Shown: piece after piece, positions 19,580 to 27,610 of the stretch
Position numbering within the stretch: position 1 is the stretch's first letter
Layout of the letters: each line of letters opens with the position of its first letter
Assembly (NCBI RefSeq): GCF_022865105.1
Contig: NZ_JAKNYM010000001.1
Location: 434,001 to 498,000 of the forward strand
Length of the DNA stretch: 64,000 nucleotides
Direction: 5' to 3'
DNA from: Sphingomicrobium astaxanthinifaciens
Lineage (GTDB): Bacteria; Pseudomonadota; Alphaproteobacteria; Sphingomonadales; Sphingomonadaceae
The notes under the pieces: model-generated
Database searches by the model: none
The model's input: only the letters and a program-made list of their open reading frames with translations
Told to the model about the DNA's origin: nothing
Position numbers and translations under genes: made by a program

Positions 19580-20655
19580 AGCGCATTGAGGCCCCCGCGC
19601 GCGACGACGACCGCTATCCGGTCCTGATCGGGCCGATGGCCTCGGCGGTCGCGGCGCTCGGGCTGGACGCCGCCAAACGTCCGTTCGCCTGCTTGTCCGA
19701 TGCGCGGGTCTTCGGTCTGCACGGCGATCGCCTCGGGCAACTTGTCGCACTCGACCCCTTCCTGCTCCCCGAAGGCGAGGCGGCCAAATGCTGGGACGAG
19801 CTCGAGCGGGTCATCGGCTTCCTGTCCGCGCGCAACCACCAGCGATCGGACCCGATCCTCGCGCTCGGAGGAGGTGCGGTGGGCGATCTAGCGGGGCTCG
19901 CCGCCGCGCTCTACCGCCGCGGCGTCCCGGTGATCCACCTCCCCACGACGCTGCTCGCGCAGGTCGACAGCAGCGTCGGCGGCAAGACTGCGATCGACGC
20001 GGAGGGACAGAAGAACCTCGTCGGTGCCTTCCATCCGCCGCAAGCGGTCATCATCGATCCCGAGGTCCTGCGCACGCTCGATGCGCGCCAGTGGCGTGCG
20101 GGGCTTGCCGAAACCGTCAAATATGGGCTGATCGGCGACAGCGAATTCTATGCCTGGCTGGTCGATGGCGGCGCTCGGCGGCTCGAAACCCTCGACAGCA
20201 CTGCCGCCAGCCATGCGATCGCGACTGCGGTCTCGATGAAGGCCGACCTCGTCGCCGGCGACCTCGAGGACCGCGTTGGGCGCCGGGCGCTCCTCAATCT
20301 CGGGCACAGCTTCGGGCATGCGATCGAAGCGCTCGCTGGACTCGGTTCCATCCTGCACGGCGAGGCGGTGGCGATCGGGATGGTGCTCGCCGCCAGCTTC
20401 AGCGTCGCCAGTGGTCACCTCCCCGCCGCCACCGCCGACCAGATCGCCCGCGATCTTGCCGCCCTCGGGCTGCCGACCCATCTGGGCGACGCCGGGCTCG
20501 ACGGGCGCGGGGGCGATCTCCTCGCCCCGATGCGTCACGACAAGAAAAACGAGGACGGTCGGCTCACGCTCGTCCTCCTGCGCGCGATTGGCGAGGCATT
20601 CCTCGCCCGCGACGTGGCCGAAGACGCGCTAGCGGCCTTCCTCGCTCGGCTTTAG
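19576..20655 (+). CDS. aroB: 3-dehydroquinate synthase
   Basis: A 359-residue AroB, which makes 3-dehydroquinate from DAHP using NAD and a divalent metal. The NAD loop GGGAVGDLAGLAAALYRRG, VIHLPTTLLAQVDSSVGGKTAID and the metal-binding segments EVLRTL, AETVKYG and LNLGHSFGHAIEA are present. The last 27 bases overlap, on the opposite strand, the end of the Kef-type gene. Confidence 0.96.
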   Translation: MKRIEAPARDDDRYPVLIGPMASAVAALGLDAAKRPFACLSDARVFGLHGDRLGQLVALDPFLLPEGEAAKCWDELERVIGFLSARNHQRSDPILALGGGAVGDLAGLAAALYRRGVPVIHLPTTLLAQVDSSVGGKTAIDAEGQKNLVGAFHPPQAVIIDPEVLRTLDARQWRAGLAETVKYGLIGDSEFYAWLVDGGARRLETLDSTAASHAIATAVSMKADLVAGDLEDRVGRRALLNLGHSFGHAIEALAGLGSILHGEAVAIGMVLAASFSVASGHLPAATADQIARDLAALGLPTHLGDAGLDGRGGDLLAPMRHDKKNEDGRLTLVLLRAIGEAFLARDVAEDALAAFLARL

Positions 20656-22452
20656 CTTGCCGTCGGGGCCCATCGGCTGGCCTTCCTTGAACATGCGTTC
20701 CTTCCCGGCGTGCAGGTCGCCGGTCTTGCTCTGGCGTTCGAGCCGCTCGGCATCGAGGTTGCGATATTCGCGCTCGACCCGCTCGGCCTCGTCCTGCGAG
20801 AACCCCAGCTCGGTCAGCGCGGCCTTGCCCATGAGGACCGCGCTTTCGAACAGCTCCCGGACACAAAAGGCGAGGTCGAGCCCGTCGAGCGCCATGCTGT
20901 GCCGTCGATCGTAGCTCCGTACCATCAGCGCGGCTTGCGGGAAGGCTTCGGCGACCGCCTCCAGCGCTTCGCTCGCGACGTCGTCGCGATCGTTGCAGAA
21001 CAGGATCGCGCGCGCATTTTCCGCGCCGGCGGTACGCAGCAGGTCGAGCCGCATCCCGTCGCCGTAATAGACCTTGAAACCGAACTCTTCGGCGATATCG
21101 ATCTGATCGGCGTCCTTGTCGATCAGCGTGACGCCGATCTTCTTCGCCATGAGCATCTGCGACACGGTCTGCCCGAAGCGCCCGTAGCCGACCACGATGA
21201 CCTGCCCCTTGGGCGCCGCCTCGGGCCCTTCGCGCTCTCCCGCCCCTTGGGAATGGCGCGCTTCGAGGCGGTCGATCAGCATCATCAGCAGGGGAGTCGT
21301 GGCCATGGTGAGCGTAATCACCGCCCCGAACAGCGACACGCCCTCGGGCGCGACCAGCTGCGCCTGCATCGCCTGCGCCAGCAGGACGAAACCGAATTCG
21401 CCGGCCTGGCTCAGGAGCAATCCGAGCCGCAACGCGCCGAACAGGTTGAGCCCGAAGGCGCGCCCGAGGCCGCTGATCATAACCCCTTTCACCACCACGA
21501 TCCCGACCGCGCACAGGATGACGGTGCCCGGCCGCGCCGCGATCACCCCGAGGTCGAGCATCATGCCGACGGACAGGAAGAAGAAGCCGAGCAGGATCGA
21601 TCGGAACGGTTCGACGTCGCTCTCGAGCTCGTGTCGGTAGGGGCTCTCGGCGAGCATCACCCCGGCGACGAAGGCCCCGAGCGCGGTCGACAGGCCGAGC
21701 CAGCTCATCAACGCGGCCGCACCGACCACGGTGAACAGCGCCGCGACCACGAACAGTTCGCGCTCGCCCAGCCGCCCGATCACCCGGAAGAAGGGGTTGA
21801 TGACGAAGCGCCCCGCCACGATCAGGCCGATGATCGCCCCGACCGTGTAGAGGGCGAGGGTCACCCCGCCCGGGTCGCTCGGATCGGCCGGTGCCCGGCT
21901 CAGCGCCGCAATCAGCGTGAGGAGCGGGACGATGGAGATGTCCTGGAGCAGCAGGACCGAGAAGGCGCGTTCGCCATGCGGCTGGTGCAATTCCCCCGTC
22001 GAGCGCAGCATCGGCAGGACCTGCGCGGTGGAGGACAGCGACAGGCTCATCCCGATCGCCAGCCCCGCTTCCCAGCTGAAGCCGAGCACGAGATGCGCCA
22101 GCGCCGACAGCGCCAGCCCGCAGCTCAGGACCTGCACCACCCCGAGCCCGAAGATGTCCCGGCGCAATCGCCACAATCGACTGGGATTGAGTTCGAGCCC
22201 GACGATGAAGAGGAGAAGGGCGATCCCGAATTCGGAGATCGACATGATGTTTTCGGCATTGCCGACCAAACCGAGCACGAACGGCCCGATCATCGCGCCG
22301 CCGACGATATAGCCGAGCGTCGCCCCCAGGCCGAGACGCCGGAACAGTGTGACGAAGACGAGCGCGGCGCCGAGCATGATCGCGCCATCGAGCAGCAATT
22401 CGCCGGTAAAGGCGTGCGCGCCGCCCTCTTCACCCCCGCTCGGTGCCGCCAT
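20629..22452 (-). CDS. CPA2-family cation:proton antiporter with RCK domain (Kef-type)
   Basis: A 607-residue K+/H+ antiporter. About 12 membrane segments (25-390) carry the CPA2 core (IALLLFIVGLELNPSRL, SLSSTAQVLPML, LLLQDISIVPLLTL), then an RCK/TrkA-N NAD-binding domain (VIVVGYGRFGQTVSQML) and a charged tail ending SEEGR. It is expected to expel potassium under electrophile or pH stress, gated by the RCK ligand. Its ATG (22450-22452) overlaps the TAA of the scaffold gene by one base. The tail overlaps aroB antisense. Confidence 0.9.
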   Translation of the reverse strand: MAAPSGGEEGGAHAFTGELLLDGAIMLGAALVFVTLFRRLGLGATLGYIVGGAMIGPFVLGLVGNAENIMSISEFGIALLLFIVGLELNPSRLWRLRRDIFGLGVVQVLSCGLALSALAHLVLGFSWEAGLAIGMSLSLSSTAQVLPMLRSTGELHQPHGERAFSVLLLQDISIVPLLTLIAALSRAPADPSDPGGVTLALYTVGAIIGLIVAGRFVINPFFRVIGRLGERELFVVAALFTVVGAAALMSWLGLSTALGAFVAGVMLAESPYRHELESDVEPFRSILLGFFFLSVGMMLDLGVIAARPGTVILCAVGIVVVKGVMISGLGRAFGLNLFGALRLGLLLSQAGEFGFVLLAQAMQAQLVAPEGVSLFGAVITLTMATTPLLMMLIDRLEARHSQGAGEREGPEAAPKGQVIVVGYGRFGQTVSQMLMAKKIGVTLIDKDADQIDIAEEFGFKVYYGDGMRLDLLRTAGAENARAILFCNDRDDVASEALEAVAEAFPQAALMVRSYDRRHSMALDGLDLAFCVRELFESAVLMGKAALTELGFSQDEAERVEREYRNLDAERLERQSKTGDLHAGKERMFKEGQPMGPDGKLKPSEEGR

Positions 22453-22880
22453 TACAAGTCCTCCATTGCCCTCGCCAACGCTCTGAAGGGCAAAAGGATC
22501 GCGCCATGCCGACCGGGCCGCTCGCGCGCCGGAGCGAGCGCTGCCATCCCCGGCCAGTCGGGCGCCAGCGCGCTGGAGCCGTTGAGCCAGTCCTCGATGG
22601 CGATCAGCGCACCCTCGGCCGCGGCCCGGTCGCATCCGCGCGCATGCGCCAGCATCAACGCGGCGGCGGCCTGCCCGTAGGCACAGGCCGAGACCTGCGC
22701 GGCAATCTCGGTGACGCGGCCCTGCTCGGCGCGCAGCGTCAGGGCGATCGTCGCCCCGCAGGTCGGCGAGCGCAGGCTGGCACTGGCGTCGGGCGCGGCG
22801 ATGGGCGGCAGGTCGGGCAGCCCGGCGGCCAGCCTGAGAATTTCCTTGGTATAGGCCGGCGGCTTCACCCCCGCCGCCAT
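22452..22880 (-). CDS. IscU/NifU-N-like scaffold protein, third Cys missing
   Basis: A 142-residue relative of Fe-S scaffold IscU. The first and second ligand positions are kept (SPTCGATI and [10 protein letters not shown]), and an extra Cys appears in ARGCDRAA. At the third ligand position, normally a Cys shortly before the C-terminal helix, the sequence is [12 protein letters not shown], without Cys. So classical cluster assembly is in doubt; a cluster-transfer or sulfur-relay role is possible. It starts inside the last 16 bases of cysS and is coupled to the antiporter by TAATG. Confidence 0.8.
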   Translation of the reverse strand: MAAGVKPPAYTKEILRLAAGLPDLPPIAAPDASASLRSPTCGATIALTLRAEQGRVTEIAAQVSACAYGQAAAALMLAHARGCDRAAAEGALIAIEDWLNGSSALAPDWPGMAALAPARERPGRHGAILLPFRALARAMEDL

Positions 22881-24181
22881 GTCGTTCCCTCGGGACCGTC
22901 CTCGAGGACGATGCCATCGGCCGCCAGCTCCTCGCGGATCCGGTCGGCGGTCGCGAAATCACGCGCCTGCTTGGCCGCCGCGCGCGCGGCGATCTGCTCC
23001 TCGATCGCGGCGGCCTGCGCCGCGTCCGCGCCCTGGAACCATTCGTCCGCACTGCCCTCGAGCACGCCCAGCAGCATGGCCGAGGCCTTGAGGCTGCCGG
23101 GATCGTCGACCTGCCCCAGCCGCGCCAGCGCGAGCGGGGTGTTAAGGTCATCGCGCAACGCGTCGATGACCGCCGGGTCGGGCGCCGTGGCCGTCGCGTC
23201 GCCGACCTTGCGGTAGAGCCCGTCGAGCGTCGCCTTGGCTTGCTCCACCAGCTTCCCGCTCCACGGCAGCGGCTGGCGATAATGCGCCGACAGTAACGCG
23301 AAGCGCAGCGTCTCTCCCTTGTGCTCCTTCAGGAGCTGCTCGGGGGTGATGATGTTGCCGAGCGACTTGGACATCTTCTCCGCGCCCATGTCGACGAAGC
23401 CGTTGTGCATCCAGTAACGCGCGAGCGGCGCGCCGCCATGCGCGCACCGGCTTTGCGCGATCTCGTTCTCATGATGCGGGAAGACGAGGTCGAGCCCGCC
23501 ACCGTGGATGTCGATCGTCTCGCCCAGATGCGCGGCGATCATCGCCGAGCATTCGATATGCCAGCCGGGTCGCCCGCGGCCCCACGGGCTGTCGAAGCCG
23601 ATGACATCTTCGGCCGAGGGCTTCCAGAGGACGAAGTCGGCCGGATCGCGCTTATAGGGTGCCACCTCGACTCGTGCCCCGGCGATCATCGCGTCGCGAT
23701 CGCGCCTCGACAAGCCTCCGTAATCGGGGTCGCTGTCGACCGCGAACAATACATGCCCTTCGGCCTCGTAGGCGTGCCCCTCGGCGATCAGCCGCTCGAT
23801 CATCGCCACCATCACGGGGACTTCATGCGTCGCATGCGGCGCAAGGTCGGGCGGCGTCACGCCGAGCGCGCCGGTATCTTCCAGATAGTGCGCCTCGTTG
23901 CGGGCGGTGATGACCGCCGGCTCGACCCCTTCGTCCGCGGCCTTCTCGATGATCTTGTCGTCGATGTCGGTGACGTTGCGCGCATAGACGAGGCTGTCGG
24001 CGCCGTAGTCGTGGCGGATGAGGCGGGCCAGCGTGTCGAACACCACGGGCGGGCGCATGTTGCCGATATGCGCGCGACCGTAGACGGTGGGGCCGCACAC
24101 GTACATCGTGATGCGCGTCGGGTCGGCGGGTACGAATTCGCGCTTCTCGCGCGCCATCGTGTCGTGCAGGCGAATGGTCAC
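22865..24181 (-). CDS. cysS: Cysteinyl-tRNA synthetase
   Basis: A 438-residue class I synthetase. Landmarks: zinc Cys in [13 protein letters not shown] signature in RAHIGNMR, second zinc Cys in [33 protein letters not shown] and KMSKS as EKMSKSLGN. It is shorter than the E. coli enzyme (461) through a short C-terminal end. The GTG at 24179-24181 overlaps the TGA of cvpA. The adjacent IscU-like gene starts inside its 3' end. Confidence 0.96.
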   Translation of the reverse strand: MTIRLHDTMAREKREFVPADPTRITMYVCGPTVYGRAHIGNMRPPVVFDTLARLIRHDYGADSLVYARNVTDIDDKIIEKAADEGVEPAVITARNEAHYLEDTGALGVTPPDLAPHATHEVPVMVAMIERLIAEGHAYEAEGHVLFAVDSDPDYGGLSRRDRDAMIAGARVEVAPYKRDPADFVLWKPSAEDVIGFDSPWGRGRPGWHIECSAMIAAHLGETIDIHGGGLDLVFPHHENEIAQSRCAHGGAPLARYWMHNGFVDMGAEKMSKSLGNIITPEQLLKEHKGETLRFALLSAHYRQPLPWSGKLVEQAKATLDGLYRKVGDATATAPDPAVIDALRDDLNTPLALARLGQVDDPGSLKASAMLLGVLEGSADEWFQGADAAQAAAIEEQIAARAAAKQARDFATADRIREELAADGIVLEDGPEGTTWRRG

Positions 24182-24684
24182 AGCAGTCCTTCCTCGCGCT
24201 GCGTTTCGACGAGATCCACCGTCGCGCGCGCGCTGGCGTTGAGCAAGGGATAGGTCCGTGCCTCGCGCATCCATTCGGGGCGCGGTGCATCGGCACCGTA
24301 GAAGATATCGGTCGCGAAGCTCGCGATGAGGAACAGCACCGTCGCGGTCACCAGCCCCTTGAGCATCCCGAAGAGCCCGCCCAGCAGCCGGTCGACCGGC
24401 CCGATCAGCGATCGCCGCGTGCGTCCGCCCAGCTTTTGCGCGAGCAGCCGGACCACGAGATAGGCGGGCAGGAACAGGAGCACGAAGGCGGCGACCATGA
24501 TGCCGCTTTCGCTGTCCATGTGCGGCGCGAGCAGCGCGCTCGCCGGCGCGTGTCCGAACTTCACCGCCAGGACCGCGGCGACCCAGGCGCCGAGTGAGAA
24601 CACTTCCTGCACAAATCCGCGCACGAAACCGAGCAACGCGCCGCCGCCCAGCAGGATCAGGATGAGGATGTCGAGTGCTGTCAT
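24178..24684 (-). CDS. CvpA family membrane protein
   Basis: A 168-residue protein with four hydrophobic segments starting [20 protein letters not shown] and the CvpA hallmark [18 protein letters not shown]. Named for colicin V production; in other bacteria it affects envelope integrity. The ATG at 24682-24684 lies 39 bases after radA. Coupled to cysS by a GTGA overlap. Confidence 0.9.
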   Translation of the reverse strand: MTALDILILILLGGGALLGFVRGFVQEVFSLGAWVAAVLAVKFGHAPASALLAPHMDSESGIMVAAFVLLFLPAYLVVRLLAQKLGGRTRRSLIGPVDRLLGGLFGMLKGLVTATVLFLIASFATDIFYGADAPRPEWMREARTYPLLNASARATVDLVETQREEGLL

Positions 24685-24723
24685 CGCGCCCCGGCTAGCC
24701 CGTCGTGCCCCAGTGCGCCAGCC

Positions 24724-26091
24724 CTAACGGCCCAGCAGCTTGTCGGTCAGCGCGCCGAGCCGCGCGAAGCCGTCGCACGCCATGCCCCCCGCCGGATCGA
24801 CCCCGCCGGGTACCCAGGCCCGCTCGAATCCGAGCTTGCTGGCTTCCTTGAGCCTGAGCCCGGCATGCGCGACCGGGCGCAGTTCGCCCGAAAGCGCGAC
24901 TTCGCCGAAGGTGATCGTTCCCGCCGGCAGCGGCCGTTCGGACAGGGCGGAAACGAGCGCGGCGGCCACCGCGAGATCGGCCGCCGGGTCGTTCAACCGA
25001 TAGCCGCCCGCCACATTGAGATAGACTTCGACATTGGCAAAACTGATGCCGCAACGCGCCTCGAGCACCGCGAGCAGCATCGCCAGCCGCGCCGAATCCC
25101 ACCCCACTGCCGAGCGACGCGGGGTGGCCCCGCTCGCCAGCCGTACCGTCAGCGCCTGCAGTTCGACGAGCACCGGCCGTGTCCCCTCGAGCGCGGGAAA
25201 GACGGTCGTGCCCGACACTTCCTCGCCGCGTTCGGTCAGGAACAACGAGGAGGGATTGCCCACCTCCTCGAGCCCCTCGGCCTCCATCGCGAACACCCCG
25301 ATCTCATCGGTCCCGCCGAAGCGGTTCTTGATCGCCCGGAGGATGCGATATTGGTGGCTGCGCTCGCCCTCGAAGCCGAGCACCGTGTCCACCATGTGCT
25401 CGAGCACGCGCGGGCCCGCGATATTTCCGTCCTTCGTGACGTGCCCCACCAGGATCAGCGCGCAGCCTTTCTCCTTGGCGAAACGGACCAGTTCGTGGGC
25501 CGAGGCGCGGACCTGGCTCACCGTTCCCGGCGCCCCTTCGATCATGTCCGAGTGCATGGTCTGGATCGAATCGATGACGAGGAACGCGGGCGGGTCGCCC
25601 TCGCCCAGCGTTGTCAGGATGTCGCGGACCGAGGTGGCCGCGGCGAGCCGTACCGGTGCCTCGCCGAGCCCCAACCGAAGCGCGCGCCGCCGCACCTGGT
25701 CGGCGGCCTCTTCGCCCGAGACATAGATCGTCTCACGCCCGCTGCTCGCCAGCCGCGCGGCGACCTGCAACAGCAGCGTCGACTTGCCGATCCCCGGGTC
25801 GCCCCCGATCAGCGTGGCGGAGCCGGGGACCAGCCCGCCGCCGAGCGCACGATCGAATTCGGCGATCCCCGTCCGCATCCGCTCGGGGATGGTGACCTCG
25901 TCGTCGAGCCCCACCAGCTGGATCCGGCGACCGCCCCCCTGCAGATTATGCTTCTTGGCGAAGGTCGTCGCGACGACCTCGGCGTCCTCGACCAGCGTGT
26001 TCCACTCGGCACAATCGACGCATTGTCCCTGCCAGCGCGAGGTCACCGACCCGCAAGCCTGGCAGACATATCTCTTCTTGGGTTTGGCCAT
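24724..26091 (-). CDS. radA: DNA repair protein RadA
   Basis: A 455-residue RadA/Sms branch-migration ATPase. A C4 zinc module at the N-terminus (YVCQACG, CVDCAEW), Walker A GGDPGIGKSTL, the RadA-specific KNRFG in RAIKNRFGGTDE and a C-terminal Lon-like domain (LNVAGGYRLNDPAADLAVAA). It extends strand exchange in recombination and aids natural transformation in some species. The start ATG is 26089-26091. The MFS gene diverges 66 bases away; radA heads the cvpA-cysS-scaffold-antiporter set. Confidence 0.96.
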   Translation of the reverse strand: MAKPKKRYVCQACGSVTSRWQGQCVDCAEWNTLVEDAEVVATTFAKKHNLQGGGRRIQLVGLDDEVTIPERMRTGIAEFDRALGGGLVPGSATLIGGDPGIGKSTLLLQVAARLASSGRETIYVSGEEAADQVRRRALRLGLGEAPVRLAAATSVRDILTTLGEGDPPAFLVIDSIQTMHSDMIEGAPGTVSQVRASAHELVRFAKEKGCALILVGHVTKDGNIAGPRVLEHMVDTVLGFEGERSHQYRILRAIKNRFGGTDEIGVFAMEAEGLEEVGNPSSLFLTERGEEVSGTTVFPALEGTRPVLVELQALTVRLASGATPRRSAVGWDSARLAMLLAVLEARCGISFANVEVYLNVAGGYRLNDPAADLAVAAALVSALSERPLPAGTITFGEVALSGELRPVAHAGLRLKEASKLGFERAWVPGGVDPAGGMACDGFARLGALTDKLLGR

Positions 26092-26157
26092 CGGCGCCAC
26101 GCTAGCCACCCGCCAGCGCCCTTGTCGAGCGCCAATTTGGCCCCTAACGCCAAGCGC

Positions 26158-27405
26158 ATGAGCTGGCTTCCCGACCCTTTTCGCATCGCAAATTTCCGCG
26201 CTTTCTGGTCTGCCCGGCTGCTCGCCACCCTGGCCCAGCTGGCGATGGTCACCGCGATCGAATATCAGGTCTATACGCTGGCGCGTGAAACCATGAGCAT
26301 CGAGGCCGCCGCGCTGCGGCTCGGGTTCATCGGATTTATCCAGTTCGTCCCGCTGTTCTTCCTCACGCCCTTTTCGGGCTGGGCCGCCGACACGATGGAC
26401 CGTCGCACCATCGCCCGGCTGGCCATCGTCATCGAGATCGGCAGCGCGCTGGCGCTCGGGCTGACGACGGCCGCGGGGATCATCAGCCTGCCCATCATCT
26501 ACTTCGTCGCCATCTTCGTCGGCATCAGTCGGGTGCTGATGGGGCCTTCGATGGGGGCGCTGGCCTCGAACATCGTGCCCCGCGACCTCCTGCCCAGCGC
26601 GATCGCGCTGTCCTCGATCGCCTGGAAGGGCGCGACCATCGCCGGACCCGCCATCGCGGGCTACCTTCTCGCCGTGTCGATCGAGACCGCCTATTTCTTC
26701 GCCGTCGCGCTCTTCCTCCTCGCGATCATCGCGCTGTTCCTCATCAGCCATGTCGACCAGCAAAAGTCCGACCGCCGCAACGGGCCCATCGCCCAGGTCG
26801 TCGCCGGCATCCGCTATGTGCGCGAAAACCGTCTCGTCCTCGGCGCTATCAGCCTCGACCTGTTCGCCGTGTTGCTGGGCAGCGCGGTCGCGCTGTTGCC
26901 CATTTTCGCCACCGACATTTTCAACGGCGGGCCCGACCTGTTCGGCCACCTGCGCGCCGCCCCCGCGGTCGGCGCGGTGGCTGCCGCCCTCTACTTCGCG
27001 GTTCGCCCGCTCCGGCACGACGTCGGCGTCAAGATGCTGATCGCGGTCGGCATCTTCGGGCTCGCGACCATCGGCTTCGCCTTCTCGCGGTCGATCATCC
27101 TCACCTTCGGGCTCCTCGTGGCGATCGGGGCATCCGACATGCTCAGCGTCTATGTCCGTTCCTCGCTCATCCAGCTCTACACGCCCGACGAGATGCGTGG
27201 CCGCGTGGGCGCCGTCTCGACCTTGTCGATCTCGGCCTCGAACGAGCTGGGCGATGCCGAAAGCGGGTTGATGGCGAGCCTGTTCGGGCCGACCACCGCC
27301 GCCTTCGTCGGTGGTCTTGGCGCGATTATCGTCGTCGCTGTCTGGGCAGTCGTGTTTCCCGAACTGCGCCGCGCCAAGACCTTCGAGCCACCCGACAGCA
27401 GGTGA
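26158..27405 (+). CDS. MFS transporter, EntS/MFS_3 type
   Basis: A 415-residue major facilitator with 12 predicted membrane helices. FRIANFRAFWSARLLATLAQLAM and the loop 2-3 motif GWAADTMDRR match the EntS-like exporter branch (siderophores, macrolides). No siderophore genes are near, so the substrate is unknown. The ATG is 26158-26160; the long open frame upstream is antisense to radA. Confidence 0.88.
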   Translation: MSWLPDPFRIANFRAFWSARLLATLAQLAMVTAIEYQVYTLARETMSIEAAALRLGFIGFIQFVPLFFLTPFSGWAADTMDRRTIARLAIVIEIGSALALGLTTAAGIISLPIIYFVAIFVGISRVLMGPSMGALASNIVPRDLLPSAIALSSIAWKGATIAGPAIAGYLLAVSIETAYFFAVALFLLAIIALFLISHVDQQKSDRRNGPIAQVVAGIRYVRENRLVLGAISLDLFAVLLGSAVALLPIFATDIFNGGPDLFGHLRAAPAVGAVAAALYFAVRPLRHDVGVKMLIAVGIFGLATIGFAFSRSIILTFGLLVAIGASDMLSVYVRSSLIQLYTPDEMRGRVGAVSTLSISASNELGDAESGLMASLFGPTTAAFVGGLGAIIVVAVWAVVFPELRRAKTFEPPDSR

Positions 27406-27432
27406 TGTGGATGGCTGATCCAGGTTGCCAAA

Positions 27433-27450
27433 GGCGGAGTTAACCCCGCC
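27433..27450 (+). terminator. Weak hairpin after the MFS gene
   Basis: GGCGG-AGTTAACC-CCGCC lies 27 bases past the MFS stop. Five-pair stem, no T-run; termination is only a possibility. The rest of the 205-base gap holds the candidate box at 27529 and no credible ORF. Confidence 0.3.
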
Positions 27451-27528
27451 GATAAAGCCTCGAACATCGACCTCGCCCGCGCCGCTCTCCCGCCGTTTCT
27501 GCGCGCCAGCGCAGGCAAACGCCTATGG

Positions 27529-27544
27529 CTAACACAGCGCTAAC
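27529..27544. promoter_or_regulatory. CtrA-like box upstream of the c-di-GMP gene
   Basis: CTAA-N7-CTAAC resembles the CtrA consensus TTAA-N7-TTAAC with one mismatch in each half. It lies about 67 bases before the ATG at 27611. CtrA control of motility and c-di-GMP genes is common in this class, but the match is imperfect. Confidence 0.3.
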
Positions 27545-27610
27545 CGGCGCCGTATAGCGGCTCGTTAACCCTTGCTGCCCTATGGTGCGCCGCGAAAGGG
27601 GTGGCATCAC

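Noticed and set aside
24865-26157. Long open sequence in frame with the start of the MFS gene
   Set aside because: It is antisense to radA. The MFS protein begins naturally at the ATG 26158 and the upstream part has no membrane or domain logic.
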